Assembly: GCA_963784425.1 (NCBI GenBank)
Contig: CAWARM010000017.1
Span: 1-48,631, forward strand
Length of the DNA: 48,631 nt
DNA from: SHZL01 sp963784425
Lineage (GTDB): Bacteria > Pseudomonadota > Gammaproteobacteria > Xanthomonadales > SZUA-36
Direction: 5' to 3'
Shown here piece by piece: positions 1 through 7,570 of this stretch. The notes beneath the pieces are model-generated. The model was given only the letters and a program-made list of their open reading frames with translations. It was not told the DNA's origin and ran no database searches. Both the position numbers and the translations under genes were made by a program. Position 1 is the first letter of the stretch. Each line of letters starts with the position of its first letter.

Positions 1-5
1 GCCAT

Positions 6-452
6 GTGCAATCACTCACCCATGCCGGGGAGTTCAATGCCCCGGCCTCGTCGGTTTGGAATGTCCTCATCGACTGGGCCGCCATCATTGACTGGATGCC
101 TGATGGCTATATCCGGGAACTGCGCATGGACAGTCACGGCCCGGAGCGGGGACCAGGCGCCATTCGCCATCTCGTCACGGGCCAGGGTGAACCATTATCC
201 GAGCGACTGGACCGCGCAGACGAGGCTGCCGGCGTGCTGGAGCTATCGCTGGTGGAGCCCTTACCCTGGGGCTTGCTTTCCTACCGTGCCAGGGGAAAAC
301 TTGACGACCTGCCGGGAAACAGGTGCCGCCTCACCTGGAGCAGTACGCTGGAAATGCCACAGCCGGGAATCGAAGCTGACCGGGTGGTGAGTCTTCTGCA
401 GAAGTCCTATGCGAAAATGTTTCTTGGCATCAAAGGCAAGGTGGAACCATGA
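6..452 (+). CDS. SRPBCC (START/Bet v1-like) family protein
   Basis: A 148-residue protein with the SRPBCC pattern: an N-terminal strand plus FNAPASSVWNVLIDW, a central segment EPLPWGLLSYRARGKL typical of polyketide cyclase/dehydrase-like members, and a C-terminal helix (DRVVSLLQKSYAKMFLGIKG). This fold binds hydrophobic ligands in a cavity; the substrate cannot be told from sequence. The start used is a GTG at position 6, but the frame is open to the window edge, so the gene may begin further upstream. Its TGA overlaps the ATG of the next gene (ATGA), so it is the first visible member of an operon with an SDR and a CoA-transferase-fold pair, which suggests a role in the same catabolic route. 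Confidence 0.75.
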   Translation: MQSLTHAGEFNAPASSVWNVLIDWAAIIDWMPDGYIRELRMDSHGPERGPGAIRHLVTGQGEPLSERLDRADEAAGVLELSLVEPLPWGLLSYRARGKLDDLPGNRCRLTWSSTLEMPQPGIEADRVVSLLQKSYAKMFLGIKGKVEP

Positions 453-1252
453 GCGACCGAGGTGACCAACGAGTGAACGGCAAACGTCTTGATGGCAAAG
501 TGGCGCTCATTACCGGCGCCGGGCAAGGCATTGGCGAGGCGATTGCCCGCCTGTTTGCCCGGGAAGGCGCCCACGTGGCCCTCAGCGCACGCTCCGAAGA
601 CAAGCTCAAGCGTGTGGCTGATGAGATTGCGCAGGCAGGTGGTATTGCTCACCCCATCCCCGCTGACATTGCCACCGTTGACGGAATCGAGTCCCTGGTC
701 GGCAGGGTGCGGGAGCAGTTTCGGCAGATCGACATCCTGGTCCACAATGCCGGCATCTTTCCCTACCAGCCACTGGAGGATATGGATGATGACTCCTGGC
801 AGAGCGTCATCAACCTGAACCTCACCGGCGGGTTTCGCCTGCTGCGGGCTTGCCTGCCAGCCATGAAAGCCACCGGCGGCGGGCGCATCCTGTTCACCTC
901 TTCGGTGCAGGGTAACCACACCGCCATGCCGGGCTGCGCGCACTACGCGGCGTCCAAGGCTGGCCTGAACGGCCTGATCCGGGCAGCGGCGTTTGAGCTG
1001 GCCCCGTATAAAATTACCGTCAATGGCGTGGAACCCGGCCTGGTGCTGACCAGTGGCGTAGAGCAGGCCTTGTCGGAACGCCGGCGCCAGCGCATGGCGG
1101 ATTACGTACCCCTGAAACGCTGGGGTGAACCCGCTGAAATCGCGCATGCCATGCTCTACCTCGCCAGCGACGAGGCGGCCTACGTCACCGGGCAAACCAT
1201 CGTCATAGACGGAGGAGCCCTGCTGCCACAGAACGGCTCCTTCATGGTCTGA
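449..1252 (+). CDS. SDR family NAD(P)-dependent oxidoreductase
   Basis: A 267-residue classical short-chain dehydrogenase. The cofactor motif TGAGQGIG lies at about residues 22-29, HNAG at 99-102, and the catalytic Ser151/152, Tyr166 and Lys170 in SSVQGNHTAMPGCAHYAASK. The C-terminal VTGQTIVIDGGALLP is typical of FabG-like SDRs. It most likely oxidises a hydroxy group (hydroxyacyl-CoA or alicyclic alcohol). It is translationally coupled to the preceding gene (ATGA overlap) and sits 2 bases before the CoA-transferase-like subunit A. In actinobacterial HIP (steroid ring C/D) degradation an SDR acts next to IpdAB, so an IpdF-like role is possible but is inference from context. Confidence 0.88.
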   Translation: MSDRGDQRVNGKRLDGKVALITGAGQGIGEAIARLFAREGAHVALSARSEDKLKRVADEIAQAGGIAHPIPADIATVDGIESLVGRVREQFRQIDILVHNAGIFPYQPLEDMDDDSWQSVINLNLTGGFRLLRACLPAMKATGGGRILFTSSVQGNHTAMPGCAHYAASKAGLNGLIRAAAFELAPYKITVNGVEPGLVLTSGVEQALSERRRQRMADYVPLKRWGEPAEIAHAMLYLASDEAAYVTGQTIVIDGGALLPQNGSFMV

Positions 1253-1254
1253 CG

Positions 1255-2146
1255 ATGCAAGAGAAAATCGCCACACTGGCACAGGCAGCAGCGCTGGTTA
1301 ATGACGGCGACGTGGTCGCATTGCAGAACATGGCAACTCAGGCATCCCCGATGGCGCTGGTGCGCGAGTTGATCCGGCAGGACAAACGCAATTTGGGACT
1401 GGTCGTGCTCGTCGGTGGCATGGCGGTCGACTGGCTGGCCGCCGCAGGGGTCATCGACAGGCTCATTGGCGCCGCAGTCACGATGGAACAATTCGGCCTG
1501 TGCCAGCAATACCGCCAGGCCGTGGAGCAGGGGCGCATCCGGGTGGAGGAACTGTCTGAAACCCTGCTCTGTGCCCGCCTCGGCGCCGGAGCGAGGAACC
1601 TGCCTTTCCTGATCACGCGCGGCGCCATCGGCACTGACCTGATCGCCCACAACCCGGAAAACCTGAAGATGCTGGACGATCCGTTTGGCGGAGTTCCCAG
1701 TGCTGGCCTGCCGTGCGCTGGTACCGGATGTCGCTTTGATCCACGCGCACCGCGCCGACTGCTACGGCAACATCCAGTACGAGCCGACCGTCATGTGGCC
1801 GGATATCGCCATCATGCCCAAGGCGGCCAAACGCGTGCTCGTGACCGCAGAAGAAATCGTGGATACCGAGGTGCTGCGCCGCCACCCCGAACGCACCATA
1901 TTGCCCGGCTTTATGGTCGATGCCGTGGTGGAGGTGCCGTGTGGCGCCCACCCGACTTCATTTTTTCCCAATTATGGTTATGACAGCCGGTTTCACGAAG
2001 AATGGATAGCGGTTTCCCGTGACGCGGAAAAGGCAGCCGCATTCATTGACCGCTATGTGCGCACGCCCGCCACTCAACAGGAGTACCTGAAAGCAGTTGG
2101 CGGCGCCGACACCATCGACCGTATCGCCCGCTGGGAGGAAGACTGA
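1255..2146 (+). pseudogene. IpdA-like CoA-transferase-fold subunit A, split by a +1 frameshift
   Basis: Two overlapping frames together make one class I CoA-transferase alpha subunit. Residues from ATG 1255 (MQEKIATLAQAAALVNDGDV ... LPFLITRGAIGTD ... MLDDPFG) are in frame 1 and the rest (EFPVLACRALVPDVALIHAH ... YLKAVGG) continues in frame 2. Removing one G from the GG around 1689-1690 gives PFGEFPV and a 296-residue protein, the normal length. The features match IpdA as I recall it: an acidic VEE segment before LPFL, and FMVDAVVEVPCGAHPTSFFPNYG. IpdAB opens the last steroid ring of a CoA-bound intermediate. The frameshift may be a real lesion or a single-base sequencing or assembly error; the intact partner gene and coupled start (TGATG) favour error or a very recent mutation. 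Confidence 0.75.
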
Positions 2147-2970
2147 TGCATGACTGGAGAAGCAGCCCTCCCGCTGAGGATTACGCGATTGATGAACTCA
2201 TGATCACGGTGCTGGCGGATCAATTCCATGATGGCGAACAGACCACCAACGGCATGGCATCATTCATACCGGTAGCGGCGTTCATGCTGGCGCGCATGAC
2301 CCACGCACCCGAACTGGTGTGGCTGGCCAGTTCCGGCGGGCTCGAGCCGCGGCCCAGGCGCATCCCCGCGTCCACGCTCGAAGCGCCGCTGTGGCGCGAT
2401 TCCATCATGTACCTGGACCAGTACACCGACTTCTGGAATTTCGTGCTGAACGGACGCTGGATCCAGAAATTCTGCGTCGGAGCGGCGCAACTGGACCAAT
2501 ACGGCAATGCCAACAACTCGGTGATCGGCAGCAACTACCATGCACCGAAGATCCGCTTGCCGGGCACGGCCGGCCTGGCGGACATGGCCTCAATCGGCAA
2601 GAAACTGTATTACTGGAATCCAAACCATTCCCCAAGATCGCTGGTGGAAAAAGTCGATTACATCAGCGCGGCCGGCTACCTCGATGGCGGGGACGCACGC
2701 CAGCGCCTTGGCCTCGAAGGCGGCCCGGAGCTGGTGGTCAGCAATCTCGCGGTGCTGGATTTCGAACCGGTGAGCAAGCGCATGCGCCTGCTATCCGTCC
2801 ATCCCGGCGTGACGGTAGAGCAGGTGCAGGCCGCAACCGGATTTGAACTTTTGTTGCCCGAAGGTGATGTGCCCATCACTCGTCCGCCCACCCGGTCGCA
2901 AGTTCGCCTGATCCGTGAGAACATCGACCCTGATAATATGCGCAAGAGAGAATTCCGCCAGCGCGCTTGA
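2146..2970 (+). CDS. IpdB-like CoA-transferase-fold subunit B
   Basis: 274 residues, the beta partner of the preceding subunit (1-base overlap TGATG). It has the family segments VGAAQLDQYGNANNSVIG, VDYISAAGY, VVSNLAVLDF, SVHPGVTVEQVQAATGFEL and the C-terminal IRENIDPDNMRKREFR, which I recognise from IpdB of steroid degraders. At the place where true class I CoA-transferases carry a catalytic Glu in an ENG-like motif, this protein reads WLASSGGLEPRPR with no Glu. That fits IpdAB-type ring-opening hydrolases better than CoA transfer. The assignment is from remembered family features, so a general CoA-transferase of the glutaconate type remains possible. Confidence 0.75.
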   Translation: MHDWRSSPPAEDYAIDELMITVLADQFHDGEQTTNGMASFIPVAAFMLARMTHAPELVWLASSGGLEPRPRRIPASTLEAPLWRDSIMYLDQYTDFWNFVLNGRWIQKFCVGAAQLDQYGNANNSVIGSNYHAPKIRLPGTAGLADMASIGKKLYYWNPNHSPRSLVEKVDYISAAGYLDGGDARQRLGLEGGPELVVSNLAVLDFEPVSKRMRLLSVHPGVTVEQVQAATGFELLLPEGDVPITRPPTRSQVRLIRENIDPDNMRKREFRQRA

Positions 2971-3027
2971 TACCTGGGGTGCGTTAGTAGCTATGCCGTG
3001 TCGGGTTGCTTGCGTATCGCTACGAGG

Positions 3028-3046
3028 GTATGATTAATCGTCATAC
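3028..3046. promoter_or_regulatory. Inverted repeat upstream of the MazE-like antitoxin
   Basis: GTATGA-N7-TCATAC forms a perfect 6-bp inverted repeat 18 bases before the antitoxin ATG. RHH-type antitoxins normally repress their own operon through such a site, so this is a candidate autoregulatory operator. It lies inside an AT-rich stretch that contrasts with the GC-rich flanks. Confidence 0.45.
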
Positions 3047-3063
3047 TATTGAGAAATGCCAAC

Positions 3064-3306
3064 ATGAGCCAGACCAAGGTGGCCATCACCATTGAAGAGG
3101 GGGTTCTTGCCCGAGTAGATGCGCTGGTAAGGCGGAAAGTATTCAGTAATCGCAGTCGGGCCATCCAGGAAGCGGTTCAGGACAAGCTTGAGCGCCTGGA
3201 GCGCAGTCGCTTGGCAGAGGAATGCGCAAAGCTCGACCCCGCATATGAAAAAGCAATGGCAGACGAAGGATTGTCTGTAGAACTGGCAGGATGGCCAAAA
3301 TACTGA
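3064..3306 (+). CDS. Ribbon-helix-helix antitoxin (MazE-like)
   Basis: An 80-residue protein starting at ATG 3064 (MSQTKVAITIEEGVLARVDA). A TTG 15 bases upstream is in frame but less likely. The N-terminal strand KVAITIEEGVLARVDALV followed by FSNRSRAIQEAVQDKL is the RHH DNA-binding fold. The acidic, flexible C-terminus (CAKLDPAYEKAMADEG) is the usual toxin-neutralising tail. The stop overlaps the toxin start by 16 bases, the classical antitoxin-first arrangement. It is predicted to bind the inverted repeat at 3028-3046. Confidence 0.85.
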   Translation: MSQTKVAITIEEGVLARVDALVRRKVFSNRSRAIQEAVQDKLERLERSRLAEECAKLDPAYEKAMADEGLSVELAGWPKY

Positions 3307-3629
3307 GGGGGGAGGTCCGTTGGGCCGATCTCAACCCGACCGTTGGTCGGGAGCAAGCGGGCGAGCGCCCGGTCCTCATCCTGAGCCAGGACGTATTCAA
3401 CCAGCGCTCCGGAACCGTGATAGCAATTGCGCTAACAAGCCAGGAACAACGGGCCGGGTTTCCGCTGACTCACGAAATATTGAAATCCAGGTTGCCAAAA
3501 CGCTCCTGGGTCAAGATCAGCCAGATTCGCACGCTCTCAACTGAACGCATCGGCAAAAAAATTGGCGCCGTTGATCCCGAAGACCTCGCTCGCGTCATTG
3601 AGGGCTTGAATGAAATTATCGGCGGTTAG
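3291..3629 (+). CDS. mazF: MazF/PemK-family mRNA endoribonuclease toxin
   Basis: 112 residues with the MazF pattern: RGEVRWADLNPTVGREQAGERPVLILS (strand 1 and the GxEQ/RP loop), a central TVIAIALTS segment (catalytic Thr/Ser region), and SWVKISQIRTLSTERIGKKIG near the C-terminus. MazF toxins cut single-stranded mRNA at short motifs and are held inactive by the antitoxin. The gene overlaps the antitoxin by 16 bases. Its TAG stop lies within the first bases of a degenerate attC-like hairpin (3624-3675), as in many integron cassettes. Confidence 0.88.
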   Translation: MAKILRGEVRWADLNPTVGREQAGERPVLILSQDVFNQRSGTVIAIALTSQEQRAGFPLTHEILKSRLPKRSWVKISQIRTLSTERIGKKIGAVDPEDLARVIEGLNEIIGG

Positions 3630-3675
3630 CACCTCGCTCCAGCCGACAGCCTTTGGCCGTGGTTGCGCGTTATCT
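3624..3675 (+). repeat. Decayed attC-like recombination site after mazF
   Basis: The stem CAGCC-(G)-ACAGCC (3640-3651), loop TTT, then GGCCGT-GGTTG (3655-3665) pairs with one unpaired G at 3645, one mismatch (A3648 with C3658) and one G-T wobble. An unpaired base in one arm is a hallmark of attC. The flanks GGTTAGC (3624-3630) and GTTATCT (3669-3675) resemble, but do not match, the RYYYAAC and GTTRRRY core sites. I read it as an inactivated cassette site; on its own it would be weak evidence, but an intact attC lies 1.3 kb downstream. Confidence 0.45.
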
Positions 3676-3738
3676 GGCGAGACTCTGTGTGCGTAACCCT
3701 TACCCACTCCTAACCCAATTTTCACCAAGGAAACAACC

Positions 3739-4197
3739 ATGAGCAAAGACAAACCCAAACCCGAACTACCCGGCTGGATCGCAGAACACACGAAGCTTTA
3801 TCTGCAGGATCCGGACAAGGGCCACAATTGGGATTCAACTGCAGCGGGCGGTCCTGGCATGCTCCTCACCTTGTTGCTTTTTACTGTGGGGCGAAAATCC
3901 GGCAAGCCAGGTGTTTTACCACTGCTCTACGGCAGGTCGGGGGAGGACTACATCATTGTCGCTTCCAAGGGTGGCGCGCCCCAGCATCCGGCCTGGTACC
4001 TGAACCTGCGACACAATCCTGAGTGCGAGATCCAGGTGGCGCACGACCGCTTCCGGGTACGCGCGAGCACGGCCACGGGCACGAGACGGGAAGCGTTGTG
4101 GAAATTGATGGCCGGGATCTATCCTCCCTACAACGACTACCAGAAGGCCACATCGCGGCAGATACCGGTGGTGGTGCTGGAGCGCGTCAAAGCCTGA
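3739..4197 (+). CDS. DUF385 / deazaflavin-dependent nitroreductase-like protein
   Basis: 152 residues. LLLFTVGRKSGKPGVLPLLYGRSGEDYIIVASKGGAPQHPAWYLNL followed by NPECEIQVAHDRFRVRA is the Ddn/DUF385 signature (split-barrel flavin fold). Relatives in actinobacteria use F420; proteobacterial members are uncharacterised and may bind another flavin or haem. The N-terminal ELPGWIAEHTKLYLQDPDKGHNWD extension is common in this subgroup. AAGGAAA precedes the ATG by a normal distance. It lies alone between the two toxin-antitoxin modules, so it may be a cassette cargo gene or a native gene left between insertions. Confidence 0.8.
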   Translation: MSKDKPKPELPGWIAEHTKLYLQDPDKGHNWDSTAAGGPGMLLTLLLFTVGRKSGKPGVLPLLYGRSGEDYIIVASKGGAPQHPAWYLNLRHNPECEIQVAHDRFRVRASTATGTRREALWKLMAGIYPPYNDYQKATSRQIPVVVLERVKA

Positions 4198-4457
4198 TGC
4201 CGTGTTTGGAAACTAAGGTGGGCATATAGGGGCCGCTTCACTCTGCCCCAGGCATCCCGTCAACGCAAATTACTGCATATACCTCAAGCGATTTCGAGGA
4301 AAAATTTCCGCGGGAACGTCTGAATTAATGGAACTGACCTGGCTAAACCTTTTAACTCCTGAGCTTTTCCAAACCATCCAGATCAGGGGTCTAATTCAAG
4401 TTAGGCACCGATAAGGCGGTCGGAGTATTATTGGATCCATCGGTTGAGGAAATTGCC

Positions 4458-4682
4458 ATGACGAATCCACAACGGGTCGTGCACCGCGATCCTGACATCT
4501 TAGGTGGTACACCCGTGTTTGTAGGTACGCGGGTACCTGTCAAAATTCTATTTGATTACCTAGAGGCTGGGGATAGCCTTGATGTGTTTCTCGATGAGTT
4601 TCCGTCCGTAGCCCGCGATCAAGCTATTGCAGCTTTGGAGCTCGCGCGGGAGGTTATCGCAACCGATGCGCGTGCTGCTTGA
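4458..4682 (+). CDS. DUF433 family antitoxin
   Basis: 74 residues from ATG 4458 (MTNPQRVVHRDPDILGGTPV); an upstream TTG in frame is less likely. HRDPDILGGTPVFVGTRVPVKILFDYLEAGDSLDVFLDEFPSV is the DUF433 domain, a winged-helix-like DNA-binding unit that pairs with PIN-like DUF5615 toxins. It overlaps the next gene by 17 bases. It lies inside a segment bounded by GTTAGGC (4400-4406) and GTTAGAT (5067-5073), so it is probably carried on an integron cassette. Confidence 0.85.
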   Translation: MTNPQRVVHRDPDILGGTPVFVGTRVPVKILFDYLEAGDSLDVFLDEFPSVARDQAIAALELAREVIATDARAA

Positions 4683-4986
4683 TGAATCCCTACCTCGCAA
4701 GCTAGCGCTTGAACTTACGGGACATGTGGCACAAACCGTTCAGAAGCATGGCTGGTCGGGACTGAAGAATGGAGCATTGCTCAGCAAAGCAAGTGCGGAA
4801 TTCGACGTTCTTCTCACCGGCGATCAGAATTTGGAGTTTCAGCAAAACACAACCGCGTTGCCTATTGCTGTCATTGTCCTCGTCGCCGTCAACAATCGCA
4901 TTGAAACTCTGCGCCCACTCGTTCCCGCACTGCTTAAAGCCCTCCAAAGCATTCGCCCAGGACAGTATTTACGAATCGGTGCCTAA
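4666..4986 (+). CDS. DUF5615 PIN-like toxin
   Basis: 106 residues from ATG 4666: MRVLLDESLPRKLALELTGH carries the first acidic residue of the PIN-like fold (LLDESLP). The motif VLLTGDQNLEFQQN carries the later Asp. ALPIAVIVLVA completes the core. Such proteins are predicted RNases of VapC-like type, neutralised by the upstream DUF433 protein. The TAA stop (4984-4986) lies inside GCCTAAC, the first core site of the attC at 4981-5073, which is the normal geometry of a gene cassette. Confidence 0.85.
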   Translation: MRVLLDESLPRKLALELTGHVAQTVQKHGWSGLKNGALLSKASAEFDVLLTGDQNLEFQQNTTALPIAVIVLVAVNNRIETLRPLVPALLKALQSIRPGQYLRIGA

Positions 4987-5073
4987 CCATGCGCTCGACC
5001 GGACGCCGGGCAAAACGCGGTGGCACTTCGCGCTAGTGCTGGTGGCTGGCGCCGGTCAGCGCAAACGTTAGAT
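4981..5073 (+). repeat. attC recombination site (integron cassette end)
   Basis: The site starts with GCCTAAC (4981-4987, fits RYYYAAC) and ends with GTTAGAT (5067-5073, fits GTTRRRY). Between them, GCGCT (4991-4995) pairs with AGCGC (5058-5062), GACCGG (4997-5002) with CCGGTC (5052-5057), and CGCC (5004-5007) with GGCG (5048-5051). Bases C4996 and A5003 are left unpaired in one arm only, which is how integrases recognise the folded bottom strand. A further GCACT/AGTGC hairpin (5023-5039) sits in the loop. The predicted cassette runs from 4401 to 5067. No integrase gene is visible. Confidence 0.85.
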
Positions 5074-5140
5074 TTCACATCGGATGCGGTAAACTGCAAC
5101 CGCCAGCATAGAGGTATTGTCATGAGTTCCTCCGCCCAGC

Positions 5141-5344
5141 AATACCGAGTTTCGAGAGGAGGCTTGGGCAACGATCCAAAGAATCGGTGAATTCCCCTTG
5201 GCCTGGCATCCGCTAGGTGGAAACATCCGTCGTTGCCAAATGATCCGCTTTCCGTAAGGCATCATTTACGAACCGTCGCAAACGGAAATCGTTGTTATTG
5301 CAGTAGCCTGCCTTCACCAGGCACCAGAGTATTGGCGTAATCAG
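5141..5344 (+). pseudogene. ParE/RelE-like toxin remnant with in-frame stop
   Basis: Reading from 5141 gives NTEFREEAWATIQRIGEFP, LAWHPLGGNIRRCQMIRFP, then TAA at 5255-5257, then GIIYEPSQTEIVVIAVACLH and QAPEYWRNQP. This is the C-terminal two thirds of a ParE/RelE toxin. The stop replaces the Tyr of the conserved FPY motif (one base change from TAT or TAC). The N-terminal part and the antitoxin are missing. It lies directly after the attC, so it is probably a decayed toxin cassette. Its tail runs toward the convergent PQQ dehydrogenase gene. Confidence 0.6.
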
Positions 5345-5361
5345 CCAAAACCCCTGATGCA

Positions 5362-7539
5362 TCACTGCGTGGCTTTCGGCTGATCCCCCACCTGATCCGG
5401 CAGTTCAAACACGTACAGCGCATTACCCCCGTTGGGCTGGTAGATCTCCGGGCTTTGCTTGGCGGTCAGCAACTTGAACACACCCATCCCGGTCGGCACG
5501 GCAACGTACTGCTTGCCTTTCACCGCGTAGGTGATGGGAAAGCCGTGCAGGGCTGACCCCAGCCGTGCCTGCCATAGCACCTTGCCTGTATCCACATCAA
5601 ACGCATTGAAGTAACGATCCACATCGCCCACGAATGCCAGGCCACCGGCAGTGGTCAACACCGCAGTGAGAAACATGGCCCGCTGTTCGTGGTTCCACAG
5701 TTCTTTCATGGTGACCACGTCCCAGGCAGTCAGCCTGCCCAGCATGCCCTTGCTGCCGGGCATCTCGAACACCCGCGACTCGCCGCCGTAGCCGCCATAG
5801 CCCTCCACCATCTCCACTTTGCGTCCGACCATCTCCACGCAGAGTTGATGCAGGGGAATGATCAGGGCATGGGTCGCCGGGTTGTACGCGGTGGCCTGCC
5901 AGTTATGCCCGCCATAAATGCTGGGGCAGGCCGAAACAGGATCACCGATACCGGCATCAATGATGTCCTGGCGGTATTTCAAACGCCCGGTTTCCTTGTC
6001 CAGTGGCTCAAAAATATTCTGGAAACTGGTTTCGGTGAAATCCACGAATTCGCCGGACTTCCGGTCGAGCTTCCACAGAATTCCATCCTTGCCTATGGTG
6101 ACCACCCATTGCTGGCCGGCATGATCCACCAGCACCCGCTCGAAGCCCACTTCCATGTCCAGGGTTTCGCCGGGGATGTGCTGGTAGTACCAAACAATTT
6201 TGCCGGTGTGCGGATTCAGCGCCAGGGTGGCGTTGGTGTACAGCGCTGCATCCAGCGGAGACATGCCGCGACTGGCCGCCACCCACGGCTTGGCCTGGGA
6301 AGTGCCGATGTAGAACAAATCCAGTTGCGGATCGTAACTTCCCGGTATCCAGGTATCACCACCGGCGCGCAGATTGACCGGAACATCCCCCCAGGTCGCA
6401 TCGTTGGGATCTCCCGGCAGCGCAATAGTTGAAGTGCGCCATAGTTCTTCGCCGGATTGCGGGTCATGCCCGGTAATAAAACATCCTTCCGGCTTGAATC
6501 GTTCACAGCCATTGATGCCGCTGATCACCACGCCGCCCGCGATGACCGGCCCGCTGGTATGGGTATAGCCCTTGGTATAGTCGGCTTTGACCTTGCGCCA
6601 CAATAATTTCCCGGTGCGGGCATCCAGGGCAATGAGGGCGGCATCGTAGGTTGCCATGAAGATCCGGTCCTGGTAGATCGCAATATTGCGCGTGGGACCG
6701 CCCAACGTTTCTGACTCGGGCGGGAAGGGGTAGGCGTATTCCCAGATCAGGTCGCCATTTGCCGCATCAATCGCCTGCACGATGTTGCCCGGGTTCACCA
6801 GGTACATGACGCCGTCATGCACCAGCGGCGTGGTCTGGTTGCTGCCCTCGTGCATGGTCATTACCCATGCCAGCTTGAGGTCGCGCACAGTGTCCCGGTT
6901 GATCTGGTCCAGCGGGCTATAGCCCTGGCCATCCTGCGTGCGGCGCCAATTGAGCCAGTCCTGTGAGGGCGGATCCCGCAACATCTCATCGCTGACGGGG
7001 TGATAGTCGGTAACGGTCTTGTTGACGAAGCCGGAAGCCTCTTTCGCAGCCTGCGCAATGGTGTCCGCGCCGGACCAGCTTTCAAATGCCGCCTTGGCTT
7101 CCGCTGGAGTGGTGCCGGTCTTGCCCGGGTCCCAGGCTGCTCCCAGCACCGCTGCGCCAACAACCAGCGAGGTGTCCGCTTGCAGAGCGGTATCTCCTGC
7201 TGCAGCGCCGTTCACCTTCAGCATATAGGCAACAAGATCTGCATAACTGGCCTCAGGCAGGGAGCCCGGTGTGCTCGGTGGCATTGTGCGACTGGTGAAT
7301 TTGATCAGGTCACTCACGGCCTGATTCTGCCACTTGGCCATGAAGTTCGGACCGGCAAGTTCCGGACCATGGCCCGACCCTTTGAGCGTCATGTGGTGGC
7401 ATTCGGCGCACTGCCGGTCAAAGATTTCCTTGCCGTGTTTTGCCTGCTCAGCGCTGAATGTGGCCGTGGAAGCATGCGCCGGTGCAAGCGCAATCAACCC
7501 GAACAACAGTGGTAAAGCCAAAACCGGCAATCTGATCAT
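5362..7539 (-). CDS. PQQ-dependent alcohol dehydrogenase with N-terminal cytochrome c domain
   Basis: 725 residues with a signal peptide (MIRLPVLALPLLFGLIALAP, cleavage after AHA). A cytochrome c domain follows with CAECH at residues 44-48 and a MPPSTPG axial-Met region. An eight-bladed quinoprotein propeller comes next (DWLNWRRTQDGQGYSPLDQI ... repeated W-docking motifs such as TGKLLWRK, TGKIVWYY, TGKVLWQA). The Asp in SPLDAALYTN lines up with the conserved PGDN segment of quinoprotein dehydrogenases. Usual relatives carry the cytochrome at the C-terminus; here it is N-terminal. It acts in the periplasm and passes electrons from an alcohol through haem c. AAGGAG precedes the ATG. It is followed, in transcription order after the SDR and SnoaL genes, as the last gene of a minus-strand run. 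Confidence 0.85.
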   Translation of the reverse strand: MIRLPVLALPLLFGLIALAPAHASTATFSAEQAKHGKEIFDRQCAECHHMTLKGSGHGPELAGPNFMAKWQNQAVSDLIKFTSRTMPPSTPGSLPEASYADLVAYMLKVNGAAAGDTALQADTSLVVGAAVLGAAWDPGKTGTTPAEAKAAFESWSGADTIAQAAKEASGFVNKTVTDYHPVSDEMLRDPPSQDWLNWRRTQDGQGYSPLDQINRDTVRDLKLAWVMTMHEGSNQTTPLVHDGVMYLVNPGNIVQAIDAANGDLIWEYAYPFPPESETLGGPTRNIAIYQDRIFMATYDAALIALDARTGKLLWRKVKADYTKGYTHTSGPVIAGGVVISGINGCERFKPEGCFITGHDPQSGEELWRTSTIALPGDPNDATWGDVPVNLRAGGDTWIPGSYDPQLDLFYIGTSQAKPWVAASRGMSPLDAALYTNATLALNPHTGKIVWYYQHIPGETLDMEVGFERVLVDHAGQQWVVTIGKDGILWKLDRKSGEFVDFTETSFQNIFEPLDKETGRLKYRQDIIDAGIGDPVSACPSIYGGHNWQATAYNPATHALIIPLHQLCVEMVGRKVEMVEGYGGYGGESRVFEMPGSKGMLGRLTAWDVVTMKELWNHEQRAMFLTAVLTTAGGLAFVGDVDRYFNAFDVDTGKVLWQARLGSALHGFPITYAVKGKQYVAVPTGMGVFKLLTAKQSPEIYQPNGGNALYVFELPDQVGDQPKATQ

Positions 7540-7570
7540 CGTGGTCTCCTTGAATGCAACGCGCGCAGGT

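Noticed and set aside
407..1282. A 291-residue open frame on the minus strand opposite the first SDR
   Set aside because: It is the reverse shadow of a GC-rich SDR gene with no recognisable fold.
4300..4406. A second full attC directly before the DUF433 cassette
   Set aside because: Only the GTTAGGC core is visible at 4400-4406; no matching RYYYAAC core or paired arms were found upstream.
2983..5383. A complete mobile integron
   Set aside because: No tyrosine integrase gene or attI-like region is present in the window.
5362..7539. Lanthanide-dependent (XoxF-type) alcohol dehydrogenase
   Set aside because: The extra Asp that marks lanthanide enzymes could not be placed with confidence by eye.
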